From Roseomonas mucosa (GTDB taxonomy: Bacteria > Pseudomonadota > Alphaproteobacteria > Acetobacterales > Acetobacteraceae), in NCBI GenBank assembly GCA_945878375.1, contig CAMDWG010000013.1, positions 1 to 64,000 on the forward strand: 64,000 bases of DNA, read 5' to 3'. This document shows positions 15,841 to 24,584 of this stretch, one piece after another. The stretch's first letter is position 1. Each line of letters starts with the position of its first letter. Position numbers and translations under genes: made by a program. The notes beneath the pieces were generated by a model. It was given only the letters and a program-made list of their open reading frames with translations, did not search any database and was not told where the DNA came from.

Positions 15841-16412
15841 GCCCCGATCCCGCCGCCGGCACCACAAGGCTGCCGCGCACCCTGCGGCTCGATCCCTCCG
15901 ATACGCTGATCTACGACCCTGCGGCGGCGCCGGGCGAATGGGCAGTGCCCGGCGGCTTCGCCTTCTGGGATGAGGACCTCGCCGCGCTGTCGGGCAAGCG
16001 GCGGCAGGCCTTCCGGGGCGGGTTCCTCGGCCTCGGCTCCTTCGGCTGGTCCACCTTGGTCGAGGTGGCGGAGGCGAGCGCGGAGGACCGCGCGGCCGCC
16101 GTCGCCGCCCTCGCTTCCCATATCCGCGCCCATCTCGGCGCCCCGGACGAGGCCGCGGCGCGCGCGGCGGCGGAGGAGGAGATCGCCTTCGCCGAGAGCC
16201 TCTGCGACCACGCCGCCGGCACCATCCTGGCCCTGTCGCGGACCGAGGAAGATGGCGAGGTGCGCGAGCGGTTCCGGACACTTCATATGCGCGATACCCC
16301 CCATACCTCCTTCAACGCCCTGCCGGTCTTCGGCATCGCGATGGTCGAGGGTGAGGACGAGGTCGTGGAACACCCTGACCTGACCAAATTTACCGCCAGG
16401 AGGCGGGCGTGA
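15837..16412 (+). CDS. DUF6505 family protein
   Basis: A 191-residue soluble protein with no signal or membrane segment. The start overlaps the previous stop (ATGA), and its stop overlaps the GTG of the next gene. The sequence opens with a typical RLPRTLRLDPSDTLIYDPAA and has an aromatic-rich middle (GGFAFWDEDLAALSGKRRQAF). This matches DUF6505, a family found in alphaproteobacterial formate dehydrogenase loci. A function in assembly or quality control is inferred from context. Conserved Trp/Phe residues and acidic helices are visible, but no catalytic motif. Confidence 0.65.
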   Translation: MSPDPAAGTTRLPRTLRLDPSDTLIYDPAAAPGEWAVPGGFAFWDEDLAALSGKRRQAFRGGFLGLGSFGWSTLVEVAEASAEDRAAAVAALASHIRAHLGAPDEAAARAAAEEEIAFAESLCDHAAGTILALSRTEEDGEVRERFRTLHMRDTPHTSFNALPVFGIAMVEGEDEVVEHPDLTKFTARRRA

Positions 16413-17488
16413 ACGAGCACCACCATCACCACCACGACCGGGTTCAGCCGCCGCCGGGCCTGGCGCCCGGGGATTTCTGGGTGGCCTGCGGGCATCATCT
16501 CTGCGACCGGGATGAGGAAGGCCGCATCCATGGCACGCCCGACCTGTGGCGCGCCTTCTGCGCCCGGCCGGAACTGGTCCCGCCGCCCGAGGCCTGCGAT
16601 GCCGAACGCGCGCTGCATGCCGCGCTGCTGGCCGACCCTATGCGCGCCGTGCCGCCGGCCGAGATCGCCGCCATGGCCGATGCCGATGCGCGGGAGAATT
16701 GGGAGGTCTTTCTTTCGTTTCGCGACCGCGTGACGGCTGCGCCCAATCTCGAAGCCGCTTGGCTCAGCCTCTACGAGAAGGGCGTGGCGGGCATCCCGCC
16801 GCTATTCCTGCAGATGCTGACGCATCTCGTCGTCCGTTCGGCGATGGAGGGGATCGGCGATCCCTTCGTGCTGCGCGCGGCCGAATGCCTGTTCCGCCCC
16901 CAGCGCGGCGGCATCCACCAGGGCTCGACCCTGCTGGCGGATGAGGAAGTGCTGGAGATGAAGGCGGCGGACGGCGATTTCGGCGCGCTCGGCCAGTTGC
17001 TGGTCGAAGCCGGATCGCCCCCGCGCGAGGTCGAGATCGATGTGCTGAACGACGCCAATGCGCCGGCCTATTTCGCCCGGTCCGACGCGCATGACTTCGC
17101 GCTGGATATCGTCGATGGCAGCGCGGGGCAGAAGGCGCTGGGGACCGCGATCGAGCGCTTCATCCTCCATATGCTGGGGGAGACGGTGACGATCCGCCCC
17201 GTCCCGGTGATCGAGGACCACAACTGGACCTGGCATGTCGGGCTGGATGCCGAGGCGACCTCGATCGCCAACGACCTGTGGCAGGGCAAGAAGGTGCGGC
17301 AGGAGAGGCTGGCGCGGATCCTCTGGCTCGGCGTGCTGGAATTCGCGGAAGCGTCGCGCGTGCTGCCGAAGGTGGCGGGCACGCCGGTCTACCTCGCGGT
17401 CGCGATGGATGCGGCGCAGAAGGTGCGGATCAAGCCGCAGAACCTGATTGCCGGCCTGCCGCTGACACCGCGGGAGAAGGCAGCGTGA
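16409..17488 (+). CDS. DUF6352 family protein with native N-terminal His6
   Basis: 359 residues from GTG 16409, preceded by AGGAGG and overlapping the prior stop as GTGA. Residues 4-9 are six consecutive histidines, encoded naturally, followed by DFWVACGHHLCDRDE, another His/Cys-containing segment. The remainder is helical with conserved ECLFRPQRGG and EDHNWTWHVGLD segments typical of DUF6352, a family restricted to formate dehydrogenase gene sets. No membrane segment is seen. The His-rich N-terminus suggests metal binding (for example Fe, Ni or Mo-related handling), which is inference. Confidence 0.65.
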   Translation: MNEHHHHHHDRVQPPPGLAPGDFWVACGHHLCDRDEEGRIHGTPDLWRAFCARPELVPPPEACDAERALHAALLADPMRAVPPAEIAAMADADARENWEVFLSFRDRVTAAPNLEAAWLSLYEKGVAGIPPLFLQMLTHLVVRSAMEGIGDPFVLRAAECLFRPQRGGIHQGSTLLADEEVLEMKAADGDFGALGQLLVEAGSPPREVEIDVLNDANAPAYFARSDAHDFALDIVDGSAGQKALGTAIERFILHMLGETVTIRPVPVIEDHNWTWHVGLDAEATSIANDLWQGKKVRQERLARILWLGVLEFAEASRVLPKVAGTPVYLAVAMDAAQKVRIKPQNLIAGLPLTPREKAA

Positions 17489-17492
17489 CCGC

Positions 17493-17636
17493 CCCCGATG
17501 ATCGCAGGGCGGAGGCGCGGCACGCGCCGAGCACCGGAGATCTGAATCGGGGGCGCGAGGCATGCCCCGATGATCGCAGGGCGGAGGCGCGGCACGCGCC
17601 GAGCACCGGAGATCTGAATCGGGGGCGCGAGGCATG
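17493..17636. repeat. 72-bp exact tandem duplication before DUF3305 gene
   Basis: Two copies of a 72-base unit (17493-17564 and 17565-17636) are identical as far as can be read. Each ends in gaggcATG, so both the ribosome-binding region and the start codon of the downstream gene are duplicated. The first ATG (17562) meets a TGA after two codons; the second (17634) opens DUF3305. The unit fits within the 145-base gap between DUF6352 and DUF3305. Confidence 0.9.
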
Positions 17637-18143
17637 AACCCCAATTCCATCCGCATCCCCGTCGGCGTCCTCGCCGAACGCCGCCCCGCCGTCACGAAAT
17701 GGGCGGATGACGTCTGGCAGGTGGTGGAAGTGCTGGAGGACGCGCCGCCCGTGCCCCCCTGGACCCTGCTGCGGGAGGAAGCCGGGCGCAGCCTGTTCTT
17801 CGTCGGCGCGGCAGAGGTGGTGCTGCACCCCACCGACACCTCGAACTACAAGCACAATATGGAAGCTGCCCAGCCCCTGGTCTGGGTGGCGCTGCGCCCT
17901 GCCGCGACCGTCTCAGGCTTCACGCTGCAGACCGTGACGGTCGATCCCGGTGAGGCGCATCTGCACGCCGACACCGGCAACGACCTGCTGGAATCGCTGC
18001 CGATGCCGCCTGGCCTGATGGCGGCGACACAGGACTTCATCGCCCGCCACCACATCGAGCGGCAATTCTACAAGCGCAAGCGCGACAAGGCCGACCCGGA
18101 AGCGCTGGCGCGCCGCGGGCCCGCCTGGGAGGATGCGGAGTGA
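17634..18143 (+). CDS. DUF3305 family protein
   Basis: 169 residues. DUF3305 landmarks are the opening IPVGVLAERRPAVTKWADDVWQ, then LHPTDTSNYKHNMEAAQP, and a basic tail (FYKRKRDK). It is a cytosolic protein of unknown activity that is nearly always paired with DUF3306 in formate dehydrogenase loci. The start ATG 17634 lies in the second copy of a 72-base tandem duplication, and its stop overlaps the next gene's GTG. A maturation or assembly role is inferred from context. Confidence 0.75.
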   Translation: MNPNSIRIPVGVLAERRPAVTKWADDVWQVVEVLEDAPPVPPWTLLREEAGRSLFFVGAAEVVLHPTDTSNYKHNMEAAQPLVWVALRPAATVSGFTLQTVTVDPGEAHLHADTGNDLLESLPMPPGLMAATQDFIARHHIERQFYKRKRDKADPEALARRGPAWEDAE

Positions 18144-18829
18144 GCGAGGCGGATGCGGAGAAGGAGGGCTTCCTCTCCCGCTGGTCGCGCCGCAAGCGCG
18201 ACGCGGTCGAGCGCCCCTTGGCCGAGGTCGCGCCGGACGCGCCCCTGGCTGAGGGCACGCGGCCCGAAGCCCTGGCCGAGGACCAGCCGCCGCCAAGCCG
18301 TGCCGCCTGCCCGATCCCCGAAGTGCCGGAGATCGACCCGGCCTCCCTGCCGCCGGTCGAGAGCCTGACGATCGAGAGCGACTTCGGCCAGTTCCTCCGC
18401 CCCGGCGTCCCGACGCTGCTCCGCAACGCGGCGCTGCGGCGGATGTGGAGCCTCGACCCGGCGATTCGCGACTACATCGGGCCGGTGGAATACCAGTGGG
18501 ACTTCAACGCGGCCGGCGGCCTGCCCTTCGGCTTCTCGAAGGATCTGGTCGGCGATGTCAGCAAGCTGCTGGCCCAGGCAATCGGCAAGATCGAGGAACT
18601 GGCGCCGGATGACGCGCCAGATGACGCGCCCGGGCAGGCGCGGGCCGAGGCGGAGCCGCCCGGCACGGTGCCGGAGGCGACGCCCGTGCCGGAGGACCAC
18701 GTGCCTGCCTTCGTTTCGCAGGGCTCCGGCGAAGATGTCTCGAAAGCCGAGACCCCGCCCGAATTGCTGGCCGACCTCGACCCGCCGCTGGTGCCGCGGC
18801 GGCGCCATGGCGGCGCCCTGCCGGGCTGA
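18140..18829 (+). CDS. DUF3306 family protein
   Basis: 229 residues from GTG 18140 (GTGA overlap with DUF3305). It opens with GFLSRWSRRKRDA, the typical DUF3306 start, and contains the core DFGQFLRPGVPTLLRNAALRR followed by MWSLDPAIRDYIGPVEYQWDF. The C-terminal third is acidic and disordered (Pro/Glu/Ala). It is a probable cytosolic partner of DUF3305 in formate dehydrogenase biogenesis, though the mechanism is not known. It is the last gene before the 187-base gap preceding the fdh structural operon. Confidence 0.75.
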   Translation: MSEADAEKEGFLSRWSRRKRDAVERPLAEVAPDAPLAEGTRPEALAEDQPPPSRAACPIPEVPEIDPASLPPVESLTIESDFGQFLRPGVPTLLRNAALRRMWSLDPAIRDYIGPVEYQWDFNAAGGLPFGFSKDLVGDVSKLLAQAIGKIEELAPDDAPDDAPGQARAEAEPPGTVPEATPVPEDHVPAFVSQGSGEDVSKAETPPELLADLDPPLVPRRRHGGALPG

Positions 18830-18832
18830 TTC

Positions 18833-18896
18833 GGGTCATGCTGCGCTGCAATATATGGGCCTTGATATAGCCTGACCCTGTCGGAACCTTCATAAT
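18833..18896 (+). promoter_or_regulatory. Candidate regulatory region of the fdh structural operon
   Basis: The gap before the TorD-like gene is locally AT-rich (gcaatatatggg, gatatag, cataattcgg) and contains an imperfect inverted repeat, GGGTCA at 18833 and TGACCC at 18873, with a further GC/GC pair inside each arm. CATAAT at 18891 could be a -10 element, but no good -35 was placed. Possible operator; low certainty. Confidence 0.25.
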
Positions 18897-19016
18897 TCGG
18901 TTGCGTCGGGGGCCACCCTCTTGCCAAAGTCCGACGGCTGCGGTTGGAAGTGATCTCAGGAAAACGATGAGTTCCAGCCTGCGGGATGCAGGCGGAGAAT
19001 TCCGGCTAGGTTGGGG

Positions 19017-19610
19017 ATGATAACGGCAGAAACCAGACGCGATCCGGTGGATGTGGAGCGGGCGCAACTTTTCGCCCTGCTCGGACGTCTCATGGGCGCC
19101 TCTCCGGACTCGGATCTGCTGGCTCGTCTGGCTCGTCTCGGCGCGACGGAGGGCGAGATCGGGGAAGCCTTCGGGCTGCTTGCCTCGGCTGCGTCGGCGG
19201 CCACGCCCGCCTCGGTGGAACGCGAGTATTTCGACCTGTTCGTCGGCGTCGGCCGCGGCGAGTTGCTGCCCTATGCGTCCTACTACCTGACGGGCTTCCT
19301 GCATGAGCGGCCGCTGGCCGATCTGCGCGGCGACCTCGCGCGCCTCGGCATCGAGCGGGCCGAAGGCGTCGCGGAACCCGAGGACCACATCGCCTTTTTG
19401 TGCGAGACCTTCGCGGGCCTGCTGGCTGGCGCCTTCGCCGCCGAGCCGGATCAGGCCGCGCCTTTTTTCACCCGCCACATCCGCCCCTGGGCCGCGCGCA
19501 TGTTCGCCGACCTGGAAAAGGCGGAGGCGGCGGGATTCTACCGCGCGGTGGGCCGGCTCGGCCGGCTTGCCGTGGAGATCGAGGCCGCGGCCGCAGACCT
19601 GCCGGCCTGA
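19017..19610 (+). CDS. TorD/DmsD-family chaperone for formate dehydrogenase
   Basis: 197 residues from ATG 19017 (a TTG at 19011 is also in frame). All-helical. The TorD-type motif YFDLFVGVGRGELLPYASYYLTGFLHERPL lies around residues 69-98, and the hinge EPEDHIAFLCETFAGLL sits near residue 121. TorD-like proteins bind Tat signal peptides of molybdoenzymes and help cofactor insertion before export. Its position directly upstream of a Tat-signal protein and FdhA fits this role. Confidence 0.8.
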   Translation: MITAETRRDPVDVERAQLFALLGRLMGASPDSDLLARLARLGATEGEIGEAFGLLASAASAATPASVEREYFDLFVGVGRGELLPYASYYLTGFLHERPLADLRGDLARLGIERAEGVAEPEDHIAFLCETFAGLLAGAFAAEPDQAAPFFTRHIRPWAARMFADLEKAEAAGFYRAVGRLGRLAVEIEAAAADLPA

Positions 19611-19640
19611 CAACGCTGCATACGGGGAGAGTAGGAACCA

Positions 19641-19862
19641 ATGAGCGCTGGTGAAGACAAGGCGGTTCGCCGCGGCTTCCTGAAAGCCCTGGGCCTTGGC
19701 ACCGCGGCGGCGGCGGCGGTGACCCCGGCGCTCGCGCAGCGCGCCGACAGCGTGCCTGCGCGCGATGCGCGCAAGGAAAACGAACAGCAGCGCCTCGCGG
19801 CGCGCTACCAGCCGAACGCCGCCGGCGTGCAGGCCTTCTACCGCACCAATCGCTACGAATAA
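19641..19862 (+). CDS. Small Tat-signal protein of the formate dehydrogenase region
   Basis: A 73-residue protein with a twin-arginine signal (VRRGFLKALGLG, residues 9-20), an Ala-rich h-region ending PALAQ, and a short mature part ending FYRTNRYE. It matches the small formate-dehydrogenase-region Tat target family seen upstream of fdhA in many proteobacteria. Probably an accessory subunit or export partner of the enzyme; exact function unknown. It lies 30 bases after the chaperone and 19 bases before fdhA. Confidence 0.8.
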   Translation: MSAGEDKAVRRGFLKALGLGTAAAAAVTPALAQRADSVPARDARKENEQQRLAARYQPNAAGVQAFYRTNRYE

Positions 19863-19881
19863 GAACCGGGAGAAAGCGCAG

Positions 19882-22803
19882 ATGCTGATCAAGCGCTCGG
19901 AAGGCCGCGCGGCGAAGCAACGCCTCGCCACGGCCTATGCAGGGCTGTCCTCCGGCGGTCTCGACCGTCGTTCCTTCCTCCGCCAGGCGGGCTTCGCGGG
20001 CGCAGGCCTCGCGGCCATCGGCAGCTTCGCGCCGTCGCGCGTGCAGGCCGCCGGCGCTGCGATGGGTGTGATCAACCACAGCCAGCCGGTACAGCGGGTC
20101 AAGAATATCTGCACCCATTGCTCGGTCGGCTGCACCGTCACTGCCGAAGTGCAGAACGGCGTGTGGGTGGGCCAGGAGCCGTCCTGGGAAAGCCCGATCA
20201 ACCGCGGCACGCATTGCGCCAAGGGCGCGGCGGTGCGCGAGTTGGTGCATGGCGACCGCCGCCTGAAGTTCCCGATGAAGCTGGTGGGCGGCCAGTGGCA
20301 GCGGATCAGCTGGGACGTCGCCTATAACGAGATCGCCGAGAAGCTGATGGCGGTCCGCGCCGAGAGCGGGCCCGACAGCGTCTTCTGGCTGGGCAGCGCC
20401 AAGTTCTCCAACGAAGGCGCCTATCTCTATCGCAAGTTCGCCGCCTTCTGGGGCACGAACAATGTCGACCACCAGGCGCGCATCTGCCACTCGACCACGG
20501 TCGCGGGCGTGGCCAACACCTGGGGCTACGGCGCTCAGACCAACAGCTACAACGACATCCGCAACTCCAAGACCATGATCATCATGGGCGGGAACCCGGC
20601 GGAAGCGCACCCGGTCAGCCTGCAGCACCTGCTGTCGGGCAAGGAGCGCAACCGGGCGAACATGATCGTCATCGACCCGCGCTATACTCGCACGGCGGCG
20701 CATGCGACCGACTATGTGCGGATCCGCCCGGGCACCGACATCCCGGTGATGTGGGGCATGCTGCACCACATCTTCGCCAATGGCTGGGAGGACAAGGAGT
20801 TCATCCGGAGCCGCGTCTATGGCATGGACGAGATCCGCGCCGAGGTCGCGAAGTGGACCCCGGCCGAGGTCGAGCGCGTGTCCGGCGTGCCCGGCGACCA
20901 GCTGAAGAAGGTCGCGGAACTCTTCGCGACGCAGAAGCCCTCCACCCTGATCTGGTGCATGGGCGCCACGCAGAAGACCGTCGGCACGGCCAATGTCCGC
21001 GCCTTCTCGATCCTGCTGCTGGCCACCGGTAATGTCGGTGCGGACGGCACGGGCGCCAACATCTTCCGCGGCCATTGCAACGTGCAGGGCGCGACCGATT
21101 TCGGCCTCGATGTCGGCACGCTGCCGGCCTATTACGGGCTCGAGGAAGGCGCCTGGCGCCATTGGGGCCGGGTGTGGGAGGTTCCCTTCGAGAACCTTCG
21201 CAGCCGCTTCGAGAGCGTGCAGATGATGGGCGCACCGGGCATCCCGACCACGCGCTACTTCGATGCCGTGACGCTGCCCAAGGACCAGATCCAGCAGCGC
21301 GATCGCCTGAAGGCCATGATGGTCTTCGGCCATGGCGGCAACACGGTCACCCGCATGCCGGAAGCGGTGAAGGGTCTCGAGGCGCTCGATCTGCTCGTCG
21401 TCGCCGACCCGCACCCGACCACCTTCGCGGTGCTCGGCAATCGGCGGGAGAACACCTACCTGCTGCCGATCTGCACCCAGTTCGAGTGCGACGGCAGCCG
21501 CACCGCCTCCAACCGCTCGGTTCAATGGGGCCAGAAGATCGTCAACCCGATCTTCGAATCCAAGACCGACTACGAGGTGATGTATCGCCTCGCCGGCGCG
21601 CTGGACCGTGCGGCGGAGCGGCGGGCCATGCCGGTGCGTTTCCAGGCCGACATGTTCAAGCGCTACGAGATCAAGGATGGCGCGCCGACCGCCGAGAGCA
21701 TCCTGCGGGAGATCAACCGCGGCTCGATCTCCACCGGCTACACGGCGCAGTCGCCGGAGCGCCTGAAGCTGCACATGGAGCATCAGGACAAGTTCGACCT
21801 GGTCACGCTGCGCGGCGCGCCGGGTTCGCCGGTGGCGGACGACTTCTACGGGATGCCTTGGCCGGCATGGGGCAAGCCCGAGTGGAAGCACCCGGGCAGC
21901 CACGTGCTCTACAACACGAATCTGCACGTGAAGGATGGCGGCGGCACCTTCCGCCCGCGCTTCGGCGTCGAGCGCAACGGCGTCACGCTGCTGGCCGAGG
22001 GCTCCTGGTCGAAGGGTTCGGAGATCCAGGACGGCTATCCGGAATTCACCACGGCGGTGCTGAAGCGGCTCGGCTGGTATGACGAGCTGACCACCGAGGA
22101 GAAGACCTGGATCGAGAGCAATGGCGGCACCTTCAGCTGGGCCACCGACCTCTCGATGGGCATCATCCGCGTCGCGATGGAGCATGGCTGCGTGCCCTAC
22201 GGCAACGGCAAGGCCCGCGCCGTGGCGTGGAACCTGCCCGACCCCGTGCCGGTGCACCGCGAGCCGATCTACACGCCGCGCACCGACCTGATCGCGCAAT
22301 ACCCGACGCTGCCGGATCGGCGCGGCTTCCGCCTGCCGCATCTCGGCCAGTCGGTGCAGGCGCGCAGCAACACGGTGGCGCGCGACTTCCCGATCGTCCT
22401 CACCTCCGGCCGTCTGGTCGAATACGAGGGCGGCGGCGAGGAGACGCGGTCCAACAAGTGGCTCGCCGAGTTGCAGCAGGACATGTTCGTCGAACTCAAC
22501 CCCGCCGATGCGGCGTCGCGGAACATCCGCGACGGCCAGTGGGTGTGGGTGAGCGGGCCGGAGAACGGCAGCAAGGCGCGGGTGAAGGCGCTGGTGACGG
22601 AGCGCGTCGGGCGCGGCGTCGCCTTCATGCCCTTCCACTTCGCCGGCTGGTTCATGGGTACGGACCAGCGCAGCAAGTATCCGCGCGGCACCGATCCGAT
22701 CGTGCTGGGCGAATCCGTGAACGCCATCACCACCTATGGCTATGACCCCGTCACCTTCATGCAGGAGACGAAGGTCACGCTCTGCCAGATCAGTGCGGCC
22801 TGA
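19882..22803 (+). CDS. fdhA: Formate dehydrogenase catalytic subunit alpha
   Basis: A 973-residue molybdopterin oxidoreductase exported by the Tat route (RRSFLR at 29-34). One 4Fe-4S site is formed by Cys77, Cys80, Cys84 and Cys112 (CTHCSVGC...HC). The Mo/W ligand is Cys202 in ARICHSTTVAG, so this is the cysteine rather than the selenocysteine form. Molybdopterin-binding segments follow (MIIMGGNPAEAHP, VFGHGGN, and the C-terminal dinucleotide-binding domain from about 810). It oxidises formate to CO2 in the periplasm and passes electrons to FdhB. GGGAG precedes ATG 19882; upstream frame extensions overlap the previous gene and are not needed. Confidence 0.93.
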   Translation: MLIKRSEGRAAKQRLATAYAGLSSGGLDRRSFLRQAGFAGAGLAAIGSFAPSRVQAAGAAMGVINHSQPVQRVKNICTHCSVGCTVTAEVQNGVWVGQEPSWESPINRGTHCAKGAAVRELVHGDRRLKFPMKLVGGQWQRISWDVAYNEIAEKLMAVRAESGPDSVFWLGSAKFSNEGAYLYRKFAAFWGTNNVDHQARICHSTTVAGVANTWGYGAQTNSYNDIRNSKTMIIMGGNPAEAHPVSLQHLLSGKERNRANMIVIDPRYTRTAAHATDYVRIRPGTDIPVMWGMLHHIFANGWEDKEFIRSRVYGMDEIRAEVAKWTPAEVERVSGVPGDQLKKVAELFATQKPSTLIWCMGATQKTVGTANVRAFSILLLATGNVGADGTGANIFRGHCNVQGATDFGLDVGTLPAYYGLEEGAWRHWGRVWEVPFENLRSRFESVQMMGAPGIPTTRYFDAVTLPKDQIQQRDRLKAMMVFGHGGNTVTRMPEAVKGLEALDLLVVADPHPTTFAVLGNRRENTYLLPICTQFECDGSRTASNRSVQWGQKIVNPIFESKTDYEVMYRLAGALDRAAERRAMPVRFQADMFKRYEIKDGAPTAESILREINRGSISTGYTAQSPERLKLHMEHQDKFDLVTLRGAPGSPVADDFYGMPWPAWGKPEWKHPGSHVLYNTNLHVKDGGGTFRPRFGVERNGVTLLAEGSWSKGSEIQDGYPEFTTAVLKRLGWYDELTTEEKTWIESNGGTFSWATDLSMGIIRVAMEHGCVPYGNGKARAVAWNLPDPVPVHREPIYTPRTDLIAQYPTLPDRRGFRLPHLGQSVQARSNTVARDFPIVLTSGRLVEYEGGGEETRSNKWLAELQQDMFVELNPADAASRNIRDGQWVWVSGPENGSKARVKALVTERVGRGVAFMPFHFAGWFMGTDQRSKYPRGTDPIVLGESVNAITTYGYDPVTFMQETKVTLCQISAA

Positions 22804-22826
22804 GAGACCGGGGAGAGAACAGAACA

Positions 22827-23423
22827 ATGGCCCGCATGAAGTTCCTGTGTGACAGCGACCGTTGCATCGAGTGCAACGCCTGCGTCACCGCCTGCAAGAA
22901 CGAGCACGAGGTGCCCTGGGGCATCAACCGCCGCCGTGTCGTCACCATCAATGACGGCAAGCCCGGCGAACGCTCGATCTCCATGGCCTGCATGCACTGC
23001 ACGGATGCGCCCTGCGCCGCCGTGTGCCCGACCTCGTGCTTCTACACGACCGCCGACGCGATCGTGCTGCACGACAAGGACACCTGCATCGGCTGCGGCT
23101 ACTGCTTCTACGCCTGCCCGTTCGGTGCGCCGCAGTATCCGCGCGTCGGCAATTTCGGCAGCCGCGGCAAGATGGACAAGTGCACCTACTGCGCCGGCGG
23201 CCCGCAGGCCGACAACACCGGCGTGGAATACGTGCAGTACGGCTCCAACCGTATCGCGGAAGGCAAGCTGCCGATCTGCGCCGAGATGTGCTCGACCAAG
23301 GCGCTTCTCGCCGGTGACGGCGCGATGATCGCCAGCATCTACCGCGAGCGCGTCCAGCGCCGCGGCTACGGTGCCGGCGCCTGGGGCTGGCGCACCGCCT
23401 ACAAGGAGACGCTCAGCGTCTGA
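22827..23423 (+). CDS. fdhB: Formate dehydrogenase iron-sulfur subunit beta
   Basis: A 198-residue ferredoxin-type subunit with four cysteine clusters: CIECNACVTACK near residue 13, MHCTDAPCAAVCP near 53, CIGCGYCFYACPFG near 80, and CTYCAGG with a later ICAEMC. This is the four-[4Fe-4S] pattern of the membrane-bound formate dehydrogenase beta subunit. It wires FdhA to the cytochrome b subunit. No signal peptide, so it is probably co-exported with FdhA. It starts 23 bases after fdhA. Confidence 0.93.
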   Translation: MARMKFLCDSDRCIECNACVTACKNEHEVPWGINRRRVVTINDGKPGERSISMACMHCTDAPCAAVCPTSCFYTTADAIVLHDKDTCIGCGYCFYACPFGAPQYPRVGNFGSRGKMDKCTYCAGGPQADNTGVEYVQYGSNRIAEGKLPICAEMCSTKALLAGDGAMIASIYRERVQRRGYGAGAWGWRTAYKETLSV

Positions 23424-23482
23424 ACGGAAAGCGGGGTGCGGGGCGGGCGGCAGCCTGCCCCGATGCCTCTGGGGAAAAGCAC

Positions 23483-24517
23483 ATGATCGCACGCATCCTT
23501 CCCGCGCTCGCGCTGGCCTTCGGGCTCGCGGTCGCACCCTTCGCCTCCCCCGCGCTTGCGCAGGTGGGTGGGCCTGTGACGGGCACGCCGACCAGCCCGG
23601 TCGCCGCCACCGCGACGGCCGATGAACTGGAACTGCAGAAGGCGCTGACCGGCGGCCGCATCGCCGGCCGCGTCTCGATCCCGGATGGCCAGTCGGCCAG
23701 CCTGGTGCAGCCCGCCGGCCGCGACTGGCGCGCCTTCCATAATGTGACGCTGACCTGGGTCGGCGGCATCGCCGTGCTCGGCATGCTCGGCATTATCGTG
23801 CTCTTCTACATGAGCAAGGGCCGCATCCCGGTCGAGGCCGGGCGCGCGGGCCGCACGATCCAGCGCTTCAACGCCATCGAGCGCGGCGCGCATTGGATGA
23901 CGGCGGGCAGCTTCGTGGTGCTGGCGCTGACCGGCCTCAACCTGACCTTCGGCCGCTGGGTGATCCTGCCCCTGCTGGGGCCGGAGACCTTCGCCACCAT
24001 GACCCTGTGGGGCAAGTACGCGCACAACTACCTGTCCTTCCCCTTCACGCTCGGCGTCGTGGTGCTGTTCCTCATGTGGGTGAAGGACAACATCCCGAAC
24101 AAGCTCGATGTCGCCTGGTTCAAGGCGGGTGGTGGGCTGGTCGGCCATGGCCATCCGGATGCCGCGCGCTTCAATGGCGGGCAGAAGATGGTGTTCTGGA
24201 TCACGGTGATCGGCGGTACGCTGGTGGCGGTTTCCGGCTACGTGCTGATCTTCCCCTTCTTCGTCACCGACATCGCGGGGATGCAGCTGGCGCACATCGT
24301 CCACGGCGTCATCTCCGTCCTGATGATCGCCGCCATGATCGGGCACATCTATATCGGCTCGGTCGGCATGGAAGGCGCCTTCGACGCGATGGGCTCCGGC
24401 CAGGTGGATGTGAACTGGGCCAAGCAGCATCACGGCCTCTGGGTCGAGGACGAGATGAAGAAGGCGCGCCAGACCATCGTCGGCCCGACCGGTGCCAAGG
24501 CCGCCGGGGCGGACTGA
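23483..24517 (+). CDS. fdhC: Formate dehydrogenase cytochrome b556 subunit gamma
   Basis: 344 residues. A cleavable signal peptide (about 1-26, ending PALAQ) and a periplasmic stretch precede the first membrane segment (about 88-110), then three more (about 140-160, 175-195, 235-290 region). His-containing helices such as AHWMTAGSFVVLALTG, HNYLSFPF and AHIVHGVIS are suited to b-heme ligation. It transfers electrons from FdhB to membrane quinone and anchors the enzyme. It is last in the structural operon and followed by a strong terminator. Confidence 0.9.
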   Translation: MIARILPALALAFGLAVAPFASPALAQVGGPVTGTPTSPVAATATADELELQKALTGGRIAGRVSIPDGQSASLVQPAGRDWRAFHNVTLTWVGGIAVLGMLGIIVLFYMSKGRIPVEAGRAGRTIQRFNAIERGAHWMTAGSFVVLALTGLNLTFGRWVILPLLGPETFATMTLWGKYAHNYLSFPFTLGVVVLFLMWVKDNIPNKLDVAWFKAGGGLVGHGHPDAARFNGGQKMVFWITVIGGTLVAVSGYVLIFPFFVTDIAGMQLAHIVHGVISVLMIAAMIGHIYIGSVGMEGAFDAMGSGQVDVNWAKQHHGLWVEDEMKKARQTIVGPTGAKAAGAD

Positions 24518-24538
24518 CGCACCCGGTTTCCAGGATCG

Positions 24539-24576
24539 GGGCCGGCCGCGGGGAACGCGGCCGGCCCTTTCTGTTT
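24539..24576 (+). terminator. Rho-independent terminator after fdhC
   Basis: A perfect 12-base GC-rich stem (GGGCCGGCCGCG, 24539-24550) and its complement (24556-24567) enclose a 5-base loop and are followed by tttctgttt. It ends the fdhABC transcript before mobB. Confidence 0.85.
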
Positions 24577-24584
24577 GCGGAAGG

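Noticed and set aside
17493-17636. CRISPR array
   Set aside because: Only two directly abutting 72-base copies with no spacers; a simple tandem duplication.
19882-22803. Selenocysteine in formate dehydrogenase
   Set aside because: No in-frame TGA is needed; the ligand position is a cysteine codon TGC in ARICHST.
19468-22827. A 1119-codon open frame on the minus strand opposite fdhA
   Set aside because: It is the antisense shadow of the fdhA coding sequence, caused by high GC at third positions, and its translation has no recognisable domain.
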